A stretch of 64,000 bases of DNA from Marinithermofilum abyssi (GCF_014641195.1 NZ_BMHQ01000003.1:186001-250000), one strand, 5' to 3'. Shown: positions 52,384-62,163, counted from the first letter of the stretch. The notes: generated by a model from the letters alone, not told the origin. Numbers and translations are program-made.

Positions 52384-53822
52384 GCGCACATTCCCCCAAT
52401 CCCGTTGTCCCCAGTTCCGACCGACCGACATCCTTTTGGCGCAGATACTTCAAGATCCCTCACACCTTCGTTCTGTTGGTGATCCTGACCCTGATCGCAA
52501 CAGCGCTTACCTATTTGGTGCCTGCCGGCGAATTTGAACGGGAAAAGGACCCCGCTTCGGGAAACACGCTGGTGGTACCCAACTCCTATCATTCGGTGGA
52601 AGCGAACCCGATCAGCCTGGTGGAAGTCCCAAGGGCGATTGTAAAGGGACTGATTGACGCAAGCGATATCGTCTTCTTCGTATTTATCATCGGCGGAGCG
52701 TTTCAAGTCATTACGGCAACCGGGACCATTGAAGCAGTCACGGGCAGAGTGGCGAGGACCTTTTCCAAACGGGGAATCCTGGTTATACCGGTGTTTTTGG
52801 CACTATTCTCCGTCGGCGGTTTCACGATGGGCATGTCGTCGGAAGTGATGGTGTTTGTCCCGTTGGGAATTGCGATTGCTCGATCACTTGGTTACGATGC
52901 ACTGACGGGAACGGCGATGGTTTCGCTCGGCGCTTCGATCGGCTTTACATCCGGGTTGATGAATCCGTTTAACGTTGGGATCGCTCAGGTGATCGCTGAA
53001 GTGCCGATGTTCTCCGGAATGTGGATGCGCGCGCTCCTGTTGCTCGTACTACTCGTGATTACCAGCTGGTACGTGATCCGTTATGCGCGAAGGGTGAAAA
53101 AAGCCCCAGCGAAAAGCATTGTCCACAATCTGGAAGGGGAGTCTACCGACAGGAAAATGGATCTGACACAGATCCCGGGACTGCAAGTAAAGCATATTTT
53201 AACTGTTTTGACCATTGGGGCCAGCTTTGCACTTCTGATTTGGGGCGTTTCCAAAAAGGAATGGTGGATGGAAGAATTGTCCGCCCTGTTCCTTACCATG
53301 GGTGTGGTGTCCGGCTTTTGTGCCGGCTTTGGTCCGAGCCGGATTGCAAATGAATTCGTCAAAGGGGCGAGTGCCATTACTTTCGGTGCGTTTATCATCG
53401 GGATCGCGCGCTCCATTCTGATTGTGTTGGAACAAGGGAACGTGATTGACACCATCGTTTTCGTCTTGTCCAATGCAGTAGGCCACTTGCCCGGTTCGAT
53501 CCAAGTGCTCGGCATGTACTTCTTCCAAACCATTATGAACGTATTCATCACCTCTGGTACAGGACTAGCTGCCACCACTATGCCGATAATGGTGCCCTTG
53601 TCTGATTTGCTCGGCGTTACGAGGCAAACCAGTGTATTTGCATTCCAGATGGGGGACGGATTCACCAACATGATTCTCCCGACATCGTCTGCATTGATGG
53701 GGAGCTTAGCCGTTTCGGGAATCACCTACCAGCAATGGGTGAAATTCATGTGGCCACTCATGATTCTCTGGGTGACCACGGGTGCTGTTTTCGTCATCAT
53801 CGCCCATATGATCTCCTACTAG
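52380..53822 (+). CDS. YfcC family membrane transporter
   Basis: 480 aa with about twelve helices, of the YfcC/AbgT-DcuC related group. Begins with a charged tail, KIPHTFVLLVILTLIATALTYLVPAGEF, then GGAFQVITATGTIEA, MGMSSEVMVFVPL and MNPFNVGIAQ; these are family traits. It probably carries a peptide or acyl-amino acid for the two hydrolases around it. ATG 52380 within the M20 stop; ribosome site GGAGGTAA. Confidence 0.9.
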   Translation: MSAHSPNPVVPSSDRPTSFWRRYFKIPHTFVLLVILTLIATALTYLVPAGEFEREKDPASGNTLVVPNSYHSVEANPISLVEVPRAIVKGLIDASDIVFFVFIIGGAFQVITATGTIEAVTGRVARTFSKRGILVIPVFLALFSVGGFTMGMSSEVMVFVPLGIAIARSLGYDALTGTAMVSLGASIGFTSGLMNPFNVGIAQVIAEVPMFSGMWMRALLLLVLLVITSWYVIRYARRVKKAPAKSIVHNLEGESTDRKMDLTQIPGLQVKHILTVLTIGASFALLIWGVSKKEWWMEELSALFLTMGVVSGFCAGFGPSRIANEFVKGASAITFGAFIIGIARSILIVLEQGNVIDTIVFVLSNAVGHLPGSIQVLGMYFFQTIMNVFITSGTGLAATTMPIMVPLSDLLGVTRQTSVFAFQMGDGFTNMILPTSSALMGSLAVSGITYQQWVKFMWPLMILWVTTGAVFVIIAHMISY

Positions 53823-53863
53823 TCGGCAGAATGAATATAAAAGCAAAGGAGCGGGACGGGACC

Positions 53864-55582
53864 ATGGGGAAAACAGAAGCGGATCGCGCGCGGCGCGATT
53901 CGCTGCTAAGCGCCATTGACCGCGGGCGGTTGGACAGGCATGTGCGGACTTTGTGCCAGTGGGATCGGTTGACGGGAGAGACAGGAGCCGAACGCGCCGT
54001 TGATTTCATTATTGAGAAGCTGTCCGAGTACGGAATCGCTCATAAGCGGCACCGGCTGGAGATGTACTGCAGCGACCCCATTCATGGGGAGGTCCGGGTA
54101 CAAGCTCCCGAAGCGTATACATTGCATGCGAAGGCGCGCTCATTCTGCAAGCACTGTCCGGACGGGATCATCGGGGAAGTGGTGTACGACCGGTACAGCA
54201 AGGGAGAACCGCTCAGTCCGCGGGAAGAGGAAGAATGGCTGCGGCAGCTGACGGACAAAGTGGTGCTTTCCTGGAACTATTACGAGGATTATGTGCAGAA
54301 GCTGGAACAGGTGGGAGCAAAGGGCTTGATCCATATCTGGCCCACTCCTGAGGCATTTATTCATGAGGATACCGTAGGTCCAATCTGGGGAACCCCTACG
54401 CCTGAGAAAGCACATACTCTGCCGAAAATTCCCGTGATCGGACTGACGCATCAGGATGGGACAAGGCTTTTGGAGCAGGTGGAGGAACAATCGGTCACCG
54501 TATTGGTCAAAACAGAAGTGCGCACGGGGATCAAAACGGTAAGCTTGCCTGTGGCCACGATTCCGGGTGAAACAGACGAATACATTCTCTTGTCTGGCCA
54601 TTACGATTCGTGGCATATGGGAGCAACGGACAATGCGGTCGGTAATGCCTTATGCTTGGAAGTGGCCAAGGTGTTTGCTCCCTATGCGGGCCAACTGAAA
54701 CGTGGAATCAAAATCGCGTGGTGGCCGGGGCACTCCAATGCGAGATACGCGGGATCTGCCTGGTATTGTGATCACCATTGGCTTGACCTCAACAAAAACT
54801 GCGTTGCCCACATCAACGTCGACTTCCCCGGAACACAGGGCGGGGTAAAGATGGTTCCTCGATCGACCGGCATGGAAGACCGTGAATTTCTGCGAGATAT
54901 TTACGTAGAGATTACCGGTGAGGAACCGAGAAAATGGGCATTTCCTCCAAGAGGAGCCGACCAATCTTTTTGGGGTGTGGACATTCCTATTCATCTGGGA
55001 ATTAAGTACGAACCGCTGGAAGGCACACCGATATGCAGCCCCGGCTGCGCCGGTGGATGGTGGTGGCATACGGAGGAAGATTTGTATGACAAGGTGGATC
55101 TGGATTTGCTCTACCGGGATACAAAACTCCATGTCGCACTCATCCATGCCCTTGCAGAGAGTAAGTGTTTACCGATTCGGGTCCTCCGTTTTCTGGAAAA
55201 GGGAAAACAACTCCTTTGGGAAATGGACCGGCATTCGGATGAGGAATTTAATTTTGGCCCAATTCTTCAGGCCTTTGATGCCCTTATCGAAAAGTGGCAG
55301 AAGCATAAAGAAAGGCTCTCGTTACAGCAGGATGCATTCGATCGTCTGCTTAAAACGCTGGGGGGAAGTTTGAATCGACTCATGTTCTCTTATTCAAGCC
55401 CTTATGACTATGACAATACGTTTCCATTCGGACCGTTCCCCGGCTTGCATCAGGTGAAGTACACCTATCGGAACAACACTCCCCCCGAAACCTTCTTGTT
55501 CAGGAAGACGTATTTTGTCAGGCAGCGGAATCGAGTGGTTCAGGAGATCCGCACATTGATAGAACGGTTAGAAAATACGTAA
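53864..55582 (+). CDS. M28-like peptidase with altered metal site
   Basis: 572 aa. An aminopeptidase-type M28 domain with an inserted PA-like region. Metal ligands H246 and D248 in LSGHYDSWHMG, D256 in ATDNAVGN, D320 in INVDFPGT and a late His in WWWHTEEDLYD. Where M28 enzymes have the catalytic GEE, this protein reads PGHSNARYAGS (288-298), so the general base Glu seems missing. No signal peptide. ATG 53864 has AAAGGAG 13 bases before; ATG 53831 is the alternative. Third gene of the M20-YfcC-M28 operon. Confidence 0.85.
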   Translation: MGKTEADRARRDSLLSAIDRGRLDRHVRTLCQWDRLTGETGAERAVDFIIEKLSEYGIAHKRHRLEMYCSDPIHGEVRVQAPEAYTLHAKARSFCKHCPDGIIGEVVYDRYSKGEPLSPREEEEWLRQLTDKVVLSWNYYEDYVQKLEQVGAKGLIHIWPTPEAFIHEDTVGPIWGTPTPEKAHTLPKIPVIGLTHQDGTRLLEQVEEQSVTVLVKTEVRTGIKTVSLPVATIPGETDEYILLSGHYDSWHMGATDNAVGNALCLEVAKVFAPYAGQLKRGIKIAWWPGHSNARYAGSAWYCDHHWLDLNKNCVAHINVDFPGTQGGVKMVPRSTGMEDREFLRDIYVEITGEEPRKWAFPPRGADQSFWGVDIPIHLGIKYEPLEGTPICSPGCAGGWWWHTEEDLYDKVDLDLLYRDTKLHVALIHALAESKCLPIRVLRFLEKGKQLLWEMDRHSDEEFNFGPILQAFDALIEKWQKHKERLSLQQDAFDRLLKTLGGSLNRLMFSYSSPYDYDNTFPFGPFPGLHQVKYTYRNNTPPETFLFRKTYFVRQRNRVVQEIRTLIERLENT

Positions 55583-55594
55583 TGGAGGTCCTAA

Positions 55595-55786
55595 TTGGGA
55601 CAAACCGTAGAGGTTCGCTCACGCAATACAGGTAAAAAAGAAGACATCCTTGACAGCCTTTCAAAGATCATGAATAAATCGGAGAACCTGAGGGGCGTGG
55701 ATCAAAGAAGCAGCGGAAGCGAGTCAGCTTTCGCTGCTTCTTTGGTAGATGCAATAGAGCTGCCTTCTTCTGCGTATTCCGGGTAG
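55595..55786 (+). CDS. Very small protein, doubtful
   Basis: Up to 63 aa: VEVRSRNTGKKEDILDSLSKIMNKSEN is polar and helical, but the second half is encoded by the arms of the terminator hairpin at 55704-55743, so the gene may be a truncated remnant. TTG 55595 follows GGAGGT by six bases, the main support. Directly after the M28 gene. Confidence 0.35.
   Translation: MGQTVEVRSRNTGKKEDILDSLSKIMNKSENLRGVDQRSSGSESAFAASLVDAIELPSSAYSG
55704..55743 (+). terminator. Terminator after the M20-YfcC-M28 operon
   Basis: Twelve-base arms AAAGAAGCAGCG and CGCTGCTTCTTT with inner GAAG/CTTT pairing and a loop of about eight bases; the T content lies in and after the right arm. Confidence 0.75.
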
Positions 55787-55874
55787 GCCTAATCGTGCTC
55801 TATACGATGGCGGCTTGGTTTTCTTTTCCTTGCTGTGATTTAATAAAAGATAGAACACTATGGAGAGGTGAAAC

Positions 55875-56837
55875 ATGAATTCCTTAACATCACAAAACGG
55901 AGAACTCTCCACCGAGTTACATGAAGTATTGGAAAAAGCTCGGAGGTATACAGAACAGTCCAAAGCGGCCAATACCACAAAGAGCTACCGCGCAGACTGG
56001 AAGGATTTTACTGACTGGTGCCGGGAGCGGTCCTTAAACCCTTTACCCGCCGAACCTCAAACGATTGCTCTCTATCTTGCAGATTTAGCAGACCGGAGGA
56101 AAACATCGACATTACAACGCCGGATTTCTGCCATCAGTCAGGCGCACCAAGCGGCCGGATATGACTCTCCGACAAACAGCTATATGGTTCGAACGGTGTG
56201 GGCCGGGATCCGCCGCGCCAAGGGGATGTATCAAGAGGGAAAGGATCCCGTTCTTATTGAAGATTTGCGGTCGATGGTGAATGCTTTGCCGGACACCCTC
56301 ACAGGAAAGCGGGATCGGGCGCTTTTGTTGGTGGGATTTGGCGGCGGTTTTCGCAGATCAGAGCTCGTAGCGATCGACAAAGAAGATATCCAAATGCTTC
56401 CCCGGGGGATGGTGATTCAGTTGCGCCGCTCCAAAACTGATCAGGATGGGAGAGGAGAGAAGGTGGGCATTCCTCGCGGCTCCCGTCCGGAGACCTGTCC
56501 CATTCGCGCTTTGGAAGAGTGGCTGGCCGAATCCGGTATTGATTCCGGGCCGATCTTCCGCCCGATCAATCGGCATGGCCAGGTGCGTAATCGACGGCTG
56601 ACCGATCGATCCGTTGCTCTGATCGTCAAGAAAGCGGCAGAGTCGATCGGGTTGGATCCCCATCGCTTTTCCGGTCACAGCCTACGCGCCGGGATGGCCA
56701 CATCTGCTGCTATGGCCGGGAAAGATGAACGGTCCATCATGAAGCAGACCCGCCACAAATCAACCAATATGGTACGCAAATATATCCGGGACGGTGAGTT
56801 GTTTAATCAGAATGCCCTCTCGGATATTGGTTTGTAA
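55875..56837 (+). CDS. Tyrosine recombinase/integrase, stand-alone
   Basis: 320 aa. N-terminal core-binding domain (TKSYRADWKDFTDWCRERSL) and catalytic domain with Arg in GFGGGFRRSELVAI, SKTDQDGRG with the beta-hairpin Lys, HSLRAGMATSAAMAG, QTRHKSTNMVRKYI with His and nucleophile Tyr. This type, with 'FRRSEL' and 'HSLRAG', is typical of integrase-like proteins common on plasmids and islands, not XerC/D. ATG 55875 has GGAGAGGTG upstream. No attachment repeats were found beside it. Confidence 0.9.
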   Translation: MNSLTSQNGELSTELHEVLEKARRYTEQSKAANTTKSYRADWKDFTDWCRERSLNPLPAEPQTIALYLADLADRRKTSTLQRRISAISQAHQAAGYDSPTNSYMVRTVWAGIRRAKGMYQEGKDPVLIEDLRSMVNALPDTLTGKRDRALLLVGFGGGFRRSELVAIDKEDIQMLPRGMVIQLRRSKTDQDGRGEKVGIPRGSRPETCPIRALEEWLAESGIDSGPIFRPINRHGQVRNRRLTDRSVALIVKKAAESIGLDPHRFSGHSLRAGMATSAAMAGKDERSIMKQTRHKSTNMVRKYIRDGELFNQNALSDIGL

Positions 56838-56947
56838 GGATCCGGATTCCCCTGAACTCTGGACCGGACCCGACTGTTGGACGAATCATAATAAAAGCAC
56901 AATCGGGACAGATTAAGGGCAAATCGTATACATAGGAGGCAGGATCC

Positions 56948-57109
56948 ATGTCCCAAAAGAAAGCGTTAGACAACAATGGGCAAAGGGAAATGAAAGTTCC
57001 CGGCGGTGAACACCGAAATGGAAGGCTGAGTCAGATCAAAAACCAATCCATCGAAGAGGAACCCTATCCCGCCGAATATGTGAATAAAAAAGAAGATGAA
57101 TCAACGTAG
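56948..57109 (+). CDS. Small hydrophilic protein, 53 aa
   Basis: 53 aa, very polar: begins MSQKKALDNNGQREMKV and ends PAEYVNKKEDEST. No helix for the membrane, no known motif. ATG 56948 has AGGAGGCAGGATCC upstream, an excellent ribosome site, and a terminator follows two bases after the stop, both of which support a real gene. The composition is like small spore or stress proteins, but I cannot name a family. Confidence 0.65.
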   Translation: MSQKKALDNNGQREMKVPGGEHRNGRLSQIKNQSIEEEPYPAEYVNKKEDEST

Positions 57110-57110
57110 G

Positions 57111-57142
57111 CAAGCACCCCAAACGGGGTGCTTTTTAAAAGG
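57111..57142 (+). terminator. Terminator after the 53-aa gene
   Basis: AAGCACCCC/GGGGTGCTT arms with AAAC loop and five T. Confidence 0.9.
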
Positions 57143-57249
57143 TGAAATTTCCAGTTTATCATTCCTCTACCTATTCTTTATCTTCCATTCAAAGGATTCT
57201 CCCTCTTCGTACAGAAATTTTTACAGCAAAGATCGAGGAGGGGATTTGA

Positions 57250-58197
57250 ATGAAGGGAATTCGGTTGGGGAGTATGTTTGTCCTATTGGTTTCCATTATG
57301 TTTTTTTGCAGATTTCCTGTAAAAGCCCAGGCGGCCAGTGATTTGGATCTGGCTTACCGATGGGCGCCGGTCCATTATCAGGATACGGATGATTCCGATG
57401 CGGATGTGGACTATTTGACTGCAGTCGATTATGACGGGGATTGGAATACGCAAAACAACTGGGAGCACCAAGATGACGATATCCATTGGCTGAAGGGCAC
57501 TGTCTATTACTCCGTTACCGAAACTTCTACACACTGGTACCTGGTATACAGCTTCTATCATCCGCGGGATTGGGTGGATTATCCGGATTTTGGTCTGGAT
57601 AGCCACGAAAACGACATGGAAGGCGTTATGATGGTGGTGCGCAAGGACGGTAGCCCATACGGGAATTTGGAAGGCATGGTGACGGTGTCGCACCTGGACT
57701 TTTACTCTTACACACCGGTAGGAAGCCCCTTGACCAGCGGCAACGAAAATATAGATGGGGCCGTGCGCATGATTACAACAGGGGATGATACGCGACCCGC
57801 CACCTTCCAAGAAGCGAAAGGGCATGGCCTAAAAGCATGGGATGGTGCTGATTTCCCGGGAGGTGACGGGGTCGTATACTATCCGGACAAGTATGAAGGA
57901 GAAGTGCCTTCCTCCGGTAATGACCGGAGCGTGAAATATCGCTTGGTGGATACTTTTGCAATAGGAGGACTGTGGAGCCATCGGAACGATCCCCAAACAT
58001 TTGCTGCCTGGGGTACATTCCTCGGGGACAACGGAAAAGATAATGCTGCTCATACCGCCTGGGCATGGGATGATCATGATGACGGCCCAGTATACGCAGG
58101 GGAAATGGCTGTCGATCCGGCCCATCTGACAGATGTTTATTTTGATGGATTGGGAAACTTTAGGACGGCATATTTACGAAATGGATATGTAGAATAG
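57250..58197 (+). CDS. Secreted protein, Vps62/DUF946-like
   Basis: 315 aa. Signal peptide to about residue 29 (VLLVSIMFFCRFPVKAQAAS), then a beta-rich domain with LAYRWAPVHYQDTDDSDADVD near the start, WYLVYSFYHPRDW, HENDMEGVMMVV and an Asp-rich end (WAWDDHDDGP). The pattern 'APVHY...YHPRDW...HENDMEG' recalls Vps62-like proteins, which are secreted in fungi and actinobacteria and have no set function. The Asp clusters may bind calcium. ATG 57250 has GAGGAGGGG upstream. It stands alone, with terminators on both sides. Confidence 0.7.
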   Translation: MKGIRLGSMFVLLVSIMFFCRFPVKAQAASDLDLAYRWAPVHYQDTDDSDADVDYLTAVDYDGDWNTQNNWEHQDDDIHWLKGTVYYSVTETSTHWYLVYSFYHPRDWVDYPDFGLDSHENDMEGVMMVVRKDGSPYGNLEGMVTVSHLDFYSYTPVGSPLTSGNENIDGAVRMITTGDDTRPATFQEAKGHGLKAWDGADFPGGDGVVYYPDKYEGEVPSSGNDRSVKYRLVDTFAIGGLWSHRNDPQTFAAWGTFLGDNGKDNAAHTAWAWDDHDDGPVYAGEMAVDPAHLTDVYFDGLGNFRTAYLRNGYVE

Positions 58198-58228
58198 TTC
58201 ATCGTTCTGTAAAGCGTTTTTAAGTCAA

Positions 58229-58266
58229 CAAAATGACTTGAGAATCAAAGCTCAAGTCATTTTTCT
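58229..58266 (+). terminator. Terminator after the secreted protein gene
   Basis: AAAATGACTTGAG and CTCAAGTCATTTT arms with a short loop and T5. Symmetric A/T flanks let it act on both strands, so it may also end the MFS gene. Confidence 0.88.
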
Positions 58267-58365
58267 GTTTTTTGTTGGGTAGATGGTACCGAATTAACTC
58301 ATTCTCTGCCCTTATTTGGGAAATAGGGAGAAGGAGGTCATACTTTAACAGATCTTTATTTCTGC

Positions 58366-59695
58366 TTAAGCGGGATGATCCGGTGTGGCAGACGTTTTGT
58401 TTTTTTCTTCCGCTTGTTGCATTTGTGTCGGGATTTCACGAAGTTTGGAAATGGGAGAAAAAAGGATCCACAATAGTGCGCATAGTGTGCCAACAGATCC
58501 AATCAACAGTGTGGGGCGAAGACCGATCATATCTCCGAGTAACCCGCCCAGGAGGGAGCCGATGGGAGTCGTACCTGCGACAACGAACCGGTAACTGGCA
58601 TTCATACGACCCAGTAAATGCTGAGGAGTAATCGATTGACGCAAGCTGATCACATGGATGTTGGATATAACCACACCGAACCCGATTAGAAAAAAGGAGA
58701 GGATCATTATTGACAAGGCTGCGTAACCAGGACCGCTGGCTAGGGGGATCAGTGAGTAAGCACCGCAACCGATGATCATTGAACCGATTATAGTAGGACC
58801 GATCTCAAAGCGTTTCCCAAAATAGCTGGCGGTCAAAGAACCCAGAAGTGCCCCAATACTTAGAGCTGTCACGACGAACCAGGCCGGGTCCGAATTGCAG
58901 TTCACGTGTCATGAAAATAAAAATGACCGTCCAAACCACTGTATAAAAAAGATTATAGGTGGCTGCTTCCCCGGCGATCGCACGTAGATAAGGGTTAACC
59001 AAAACGAGGCGAAAACCACCCTTCATTTCTCGAAACACTGTCCCGCGTTCCATCCGGTATTCTGTCTTCGGTTCTCTCTTGCGGATCAAGGAGAGAGAAA
59101 AGGCGGAAATGATATAGGAAATGGAATCAAAAATAATAACGACAGGAGCTGTTAGCAGGCTGACCAGTATACCGCCCAGACTCGGTCCGCTGACCTGAGC
59201 AATGGATGCGGTGGTCTGAAGTTTACTGTTCCCTTCCACCAACTCCGTACGTTTGACCAAAGAAGACAAATAAGACTGATACGCCACATCGAAGAGAACG
59301 GTGAGTACACCGGCCAGGAGGGCGATCACGTAGAGGGACTCCATTTGGAGAACACCCAAGAAGAAGCTCAACGGAATGAGACCGAACAATATAGCCCGGC
59401 CGATATTCGCCCCAATCATAATGGGAAGACGACGGGTTCGGTCAATCCAGACTCCCGCAAACAGAGTCACCAGTAGGTACGGCACATGTTGAGACGCATT
59501 CAAAAAACCCATCTGTGTCGCTGTTGCATGCAGCGAGACGACCGCCGTTAGAGGAAGAGCCACGAAGGTGATCTGTGTACCGAACAGTGACACCGTTTCA
59601 CTGACCCACAGTTTCATAAAGTCGGAGTTGCGCCTACAATCCTCCGAAACGATTGGACAAAGCCCCCACGAATCAATCACCCGCCCTTTCGTCAT
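58366..59695 (-). pseudogene. MFS efflux transporter (DHA3 type), one frameshift
   Basis: Two minus-strand frames form one MFS protein of about 430 aa. N part: MKLWVSETVSLFGTQITFVALPL, AGVWIDRTRRLP, SGPSLGGILVSLL. C part: VTALSIGALLGSLTASYFGKR, QHLLGRMNASYRFV, GGLLGDMIGLRPTLLIG. These are the marks of DHA3 drug or siderophore exporters. The frame changes by one base near 58885-58895, inside a GC-rich GGCCCGG-type run. The exact start is uncertain (about 59695). Divergent from the regulator gene at 59.8 kb. Confidence 0.85.
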
Positions 59696-59773
59696 CTTGA
59701 TTGTAATCATCTAAATAATATATACTGCTTACAAAGAAAGTTATCATATTTTTACTAATCAAACAAGGAGTAG

Positions 59774-60335
59774 ATGTTTTTTTGAATTTTTTGTTCATCG
59801 ATTTTCTGAACAGCTTATGGCGAGATGGGGTACACACCGAATCGTTAGTCGATCGATTGGATAAGCCGGGTTGGCTGGAAGCCAAACTTACCAACTGGAA
59901 TATTACTATCGACAGGTCGCCAAACAAAGTGGAGCTAAAAAAACTAAAAGAGCTTCGCTCTTGGCTATACGATCTCGTTGTGAAGTTGACAAATAAGATT
60001 TCGCTTAACCAGGAAGATGTAAAGCAAATCAATCAATACTTACAAAAGGTGTCCGTCCATCGGAAGGTTGTTATAAAAACCAATATCAGTTCGAATTTAT
60101 ACCTGTAAAGAAGAACTGGGACTGGATCATGATCGAAATTGTTTCTTCCTTTGCCGATTTACTCATCCATCATGATCCTGATCGGATTCGAATCTGCGAA
60201 AACCAATACTGTCTTTGGGTTTTTTATGACGAAAGCCGAAACCGGAGTCGACGCTGGTGTGATCACCGAACTTGCGGCAACCGGATGAACGTGCGTAAAT
60301 TCAGAGAAAGGAAGCGTATGGAAAGGGGTGTTTAG
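59774..60335 (+). pseudogene. CGNR zinc finger regulator, frameshifted
   Basis: ABATE-type N-terminal domain (FLNSLWRDGVHTESLVDRLDKPGWLEA) and C-terminal CGNR zinc finger with CENQYCLWVFYDESRNRSRRWC, CGNRMNVRKFRERKR. The frame shifts by one base near 60080 at an A5 run. Also, the only ATG with a ribosome site (59774, AAGGAG upstream) is out of frame because of a T7 run, in frame if one T were added. Members of this family are often the regulator of a divergent transporter, which fits the MFS gene. Two lesions suggest decay or homopolymer read errors. Confidence 0.78.
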
Positions 60336-61170
60336 AATGGTACGAAATAAGGAAGTGGATCGGATAGAATGATCATCCATTGAGGGGGAAAAGGCCTGCT
60401 GGATGAACTGGAAAAGCGGTTCTGACAGCTGGGCTGCGAGAAAGGTCAACCTGTTCATCTTCATCGAACGGGATAATGCTTTGAAGCTATTTACGCACCG
60501 TAATGATTTGATTTTTATGGAGCAGTGGAATTTGGTCATAGGCTTTGAAAGAGGCTGATCAGCCGCTTGTTTATTTGCGTTTTCATTTAACCTCCCAAAA
60601 CAAATATTTTGTAACGTTATACTAAGGTGTTTTTATGGATTTATCCCTGTGATATCTCATTAGATAAAGTTAACTTGAGTTTTGAGATATTATGAAAAAC
60701 CAAGACAGAAATTTTGTGTCATGTTGTCATACAGATTCGATTTCTTTTATCGGTTTATTTTCCTTTTTTTAGGTTTTGGATGAGTTTAAAATTATACTTT
60801 TTATGGGACTGCCTATTACAACGAATCTAAAGGGGTTCTATTGAATCGTACCCCCAATAGGACCTCTACCCTTCGGTTGGGATTTCGGGGGCCTTATACG
60901 ACGTTTGATTACGCCCATTTTATGGTAATGTGAGTATTTCTAACGGTTGGGCACATAAACAGGAAATAATTGGACGATCATTGCGAAGGTTTCTTCACCG
61001 ATGGAAGTTGATGATGGAGTTCTTCTTTCAGCGGGGAAAAATCACAATCATCAACGGGGTGCATCTCCATCTTTCCTCTCCCTCATAAATGATGGTTCTG
61101 GATTCACTCTTGGCCGTGTTTTCAGTCATATGAAAAAGCGACCCTGTATAAGGGCCGCAGTATGTTTGGT
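60336..61170. other. Long non-coding stretch
   Basis: About 835 bases with no supported gene. Frames on either strand are short and without ribosome sites. In 60385-60545 weak protein-like phrases (LLDELEKRF, then broken by stops) may be debris of a further gene. 60580-60800 is AT-rich. Between 60830 and 60920 are C- and G-rich stretches with CCCCCAATAGG / GGGGGCC that could pair, without T run. Confidence 0.45.
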
Positions 61171-62163
61171 TTACTCCGTGATAAAACATATTTTTCCAAA
61201 TTGCTCTCCTTCCTCCATCCGGAGAAAACCTTTCGCCGCTTCGGCCAACGGATATACTTTATCGATGACCGGGTGAATTTTCTGTTTACAGACAAAGTCC
61301 AGCATTGCACGGAATTCCTCAGCACTGCCCATGGTTGTTCCCAACAAGTTGAATTGGCCGTAGAAAAACTCCCTCAGCGGAAGGGTGACTTCATCTCCTG
61401 TTGTGGCGCCATAAGTTACCATTCTTCCCCCGGGGCGGAGCTGGGACAGGGATTTCAAGAAAGTCGCCGGTCCGATGCTTTCAATAACCACATCCGCCTT
61501 CTCCCCTTTCATGGCTTCCTCCCAGTCACCATGACTGTCGATTGCGTGATCCGCTCCCAATTCCAGCGCACGATTTCTTTTCATTTTGCTTCGGGAAGTG
61601 ACGGTCACCTTTGCGCCGACAGCTTTGGCAAATTGGAGAGCATATGTAGCAACCCCGCTGCCGATCCCTGGAATCAGTACATGCTCGCCCGGTTGGATTT
61701 TGGCCCGGGTAAACAGCGCCCGATAAGCCGTCAGAGCAGCCAAAGGCAATACTCCCGCTTCCTCCCAATTCAAATGCGCCGGTTTTTTCTCCACATTTTC
61801 TGCGGGAATCACGATATTTTCCGCAAACGTCCCGGCAGTAGGCACACCCAGGATCTCAAAGTTTTTCGGCGGTGCATCACTTTGGCGGGGCCAGTTCAGG
61901 CTGGGGTTGATCACCACTTTGTCGCCTTCCGCAACATTTGTGACATTTTCGCCGACAGCTTTGACAATACCGGCACCGTCCGACCCGAGAATTACCGGAT
62001 CTTCGTGTTCTCTTTCGCGAAACAGCATCCAAATATCCCGGTGATTGAGACCGGCGGACCTCAAGCGCACTTTTACTTCATTCGGACCGGGTTCCCGTTC
62101 CTCCATTTGCCGGAAGTCCAAGCTGTCAAAACCGCCGGGTCCATGATGTACAACTGCGTTCAT
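61171..62163 (-). CDS. Zinc-type alcohol dehydrogenase-like / quinone oxidoreductase (MDR)
   Basis: 330 aa medium-chain reductase. N-terminal GroES-like domain (GLNHRDIWMLFRERE, LGSDGAGIVKAVGENVTNVAEGD) and Rossmann domain with HVLIPGIGSGVATYALQFAKAVGAKVTVTSRS. The Cys ligands of the structural zinc are absent. Members like B. subtilis YogA are uncharacterised NADP-dependent reductases. ATG 62163 follows AAGGGGG by six bases, so I prefer it to 62169 or 62193. Stands alone on the minus strand next to azlCD. Confidence 0.88.
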   Translation of the reverse strand: MNAVVHHGPGGFDSLDFRQMEEREPGPNEVKVRLRSAGLNHRDIWMLFREREHEDPVILGSDGAGIVKAVGENVTNVAEGDKVVINPSLNWPRQSDAPPKNFEILGVPTAGTFAENIVIPAENVEKKPAHLNWEEAGVLPLAALTAYRALFTRAKIQPGEHVLIPGIGSGVATYALQFAKAVGAKVTVTSRSKMKRNRALELGADHAIDSHGDWEEAMKGEKADVVIESIGPATFLKSLSQLRPGGRMVTYGATTGDEVTLPLREFFYGQFNLLGTTMGSAEEFRAMLDFVCKQKIHPVIDKVYPLAEAAKGFLRMEEGEQFGKICFITE

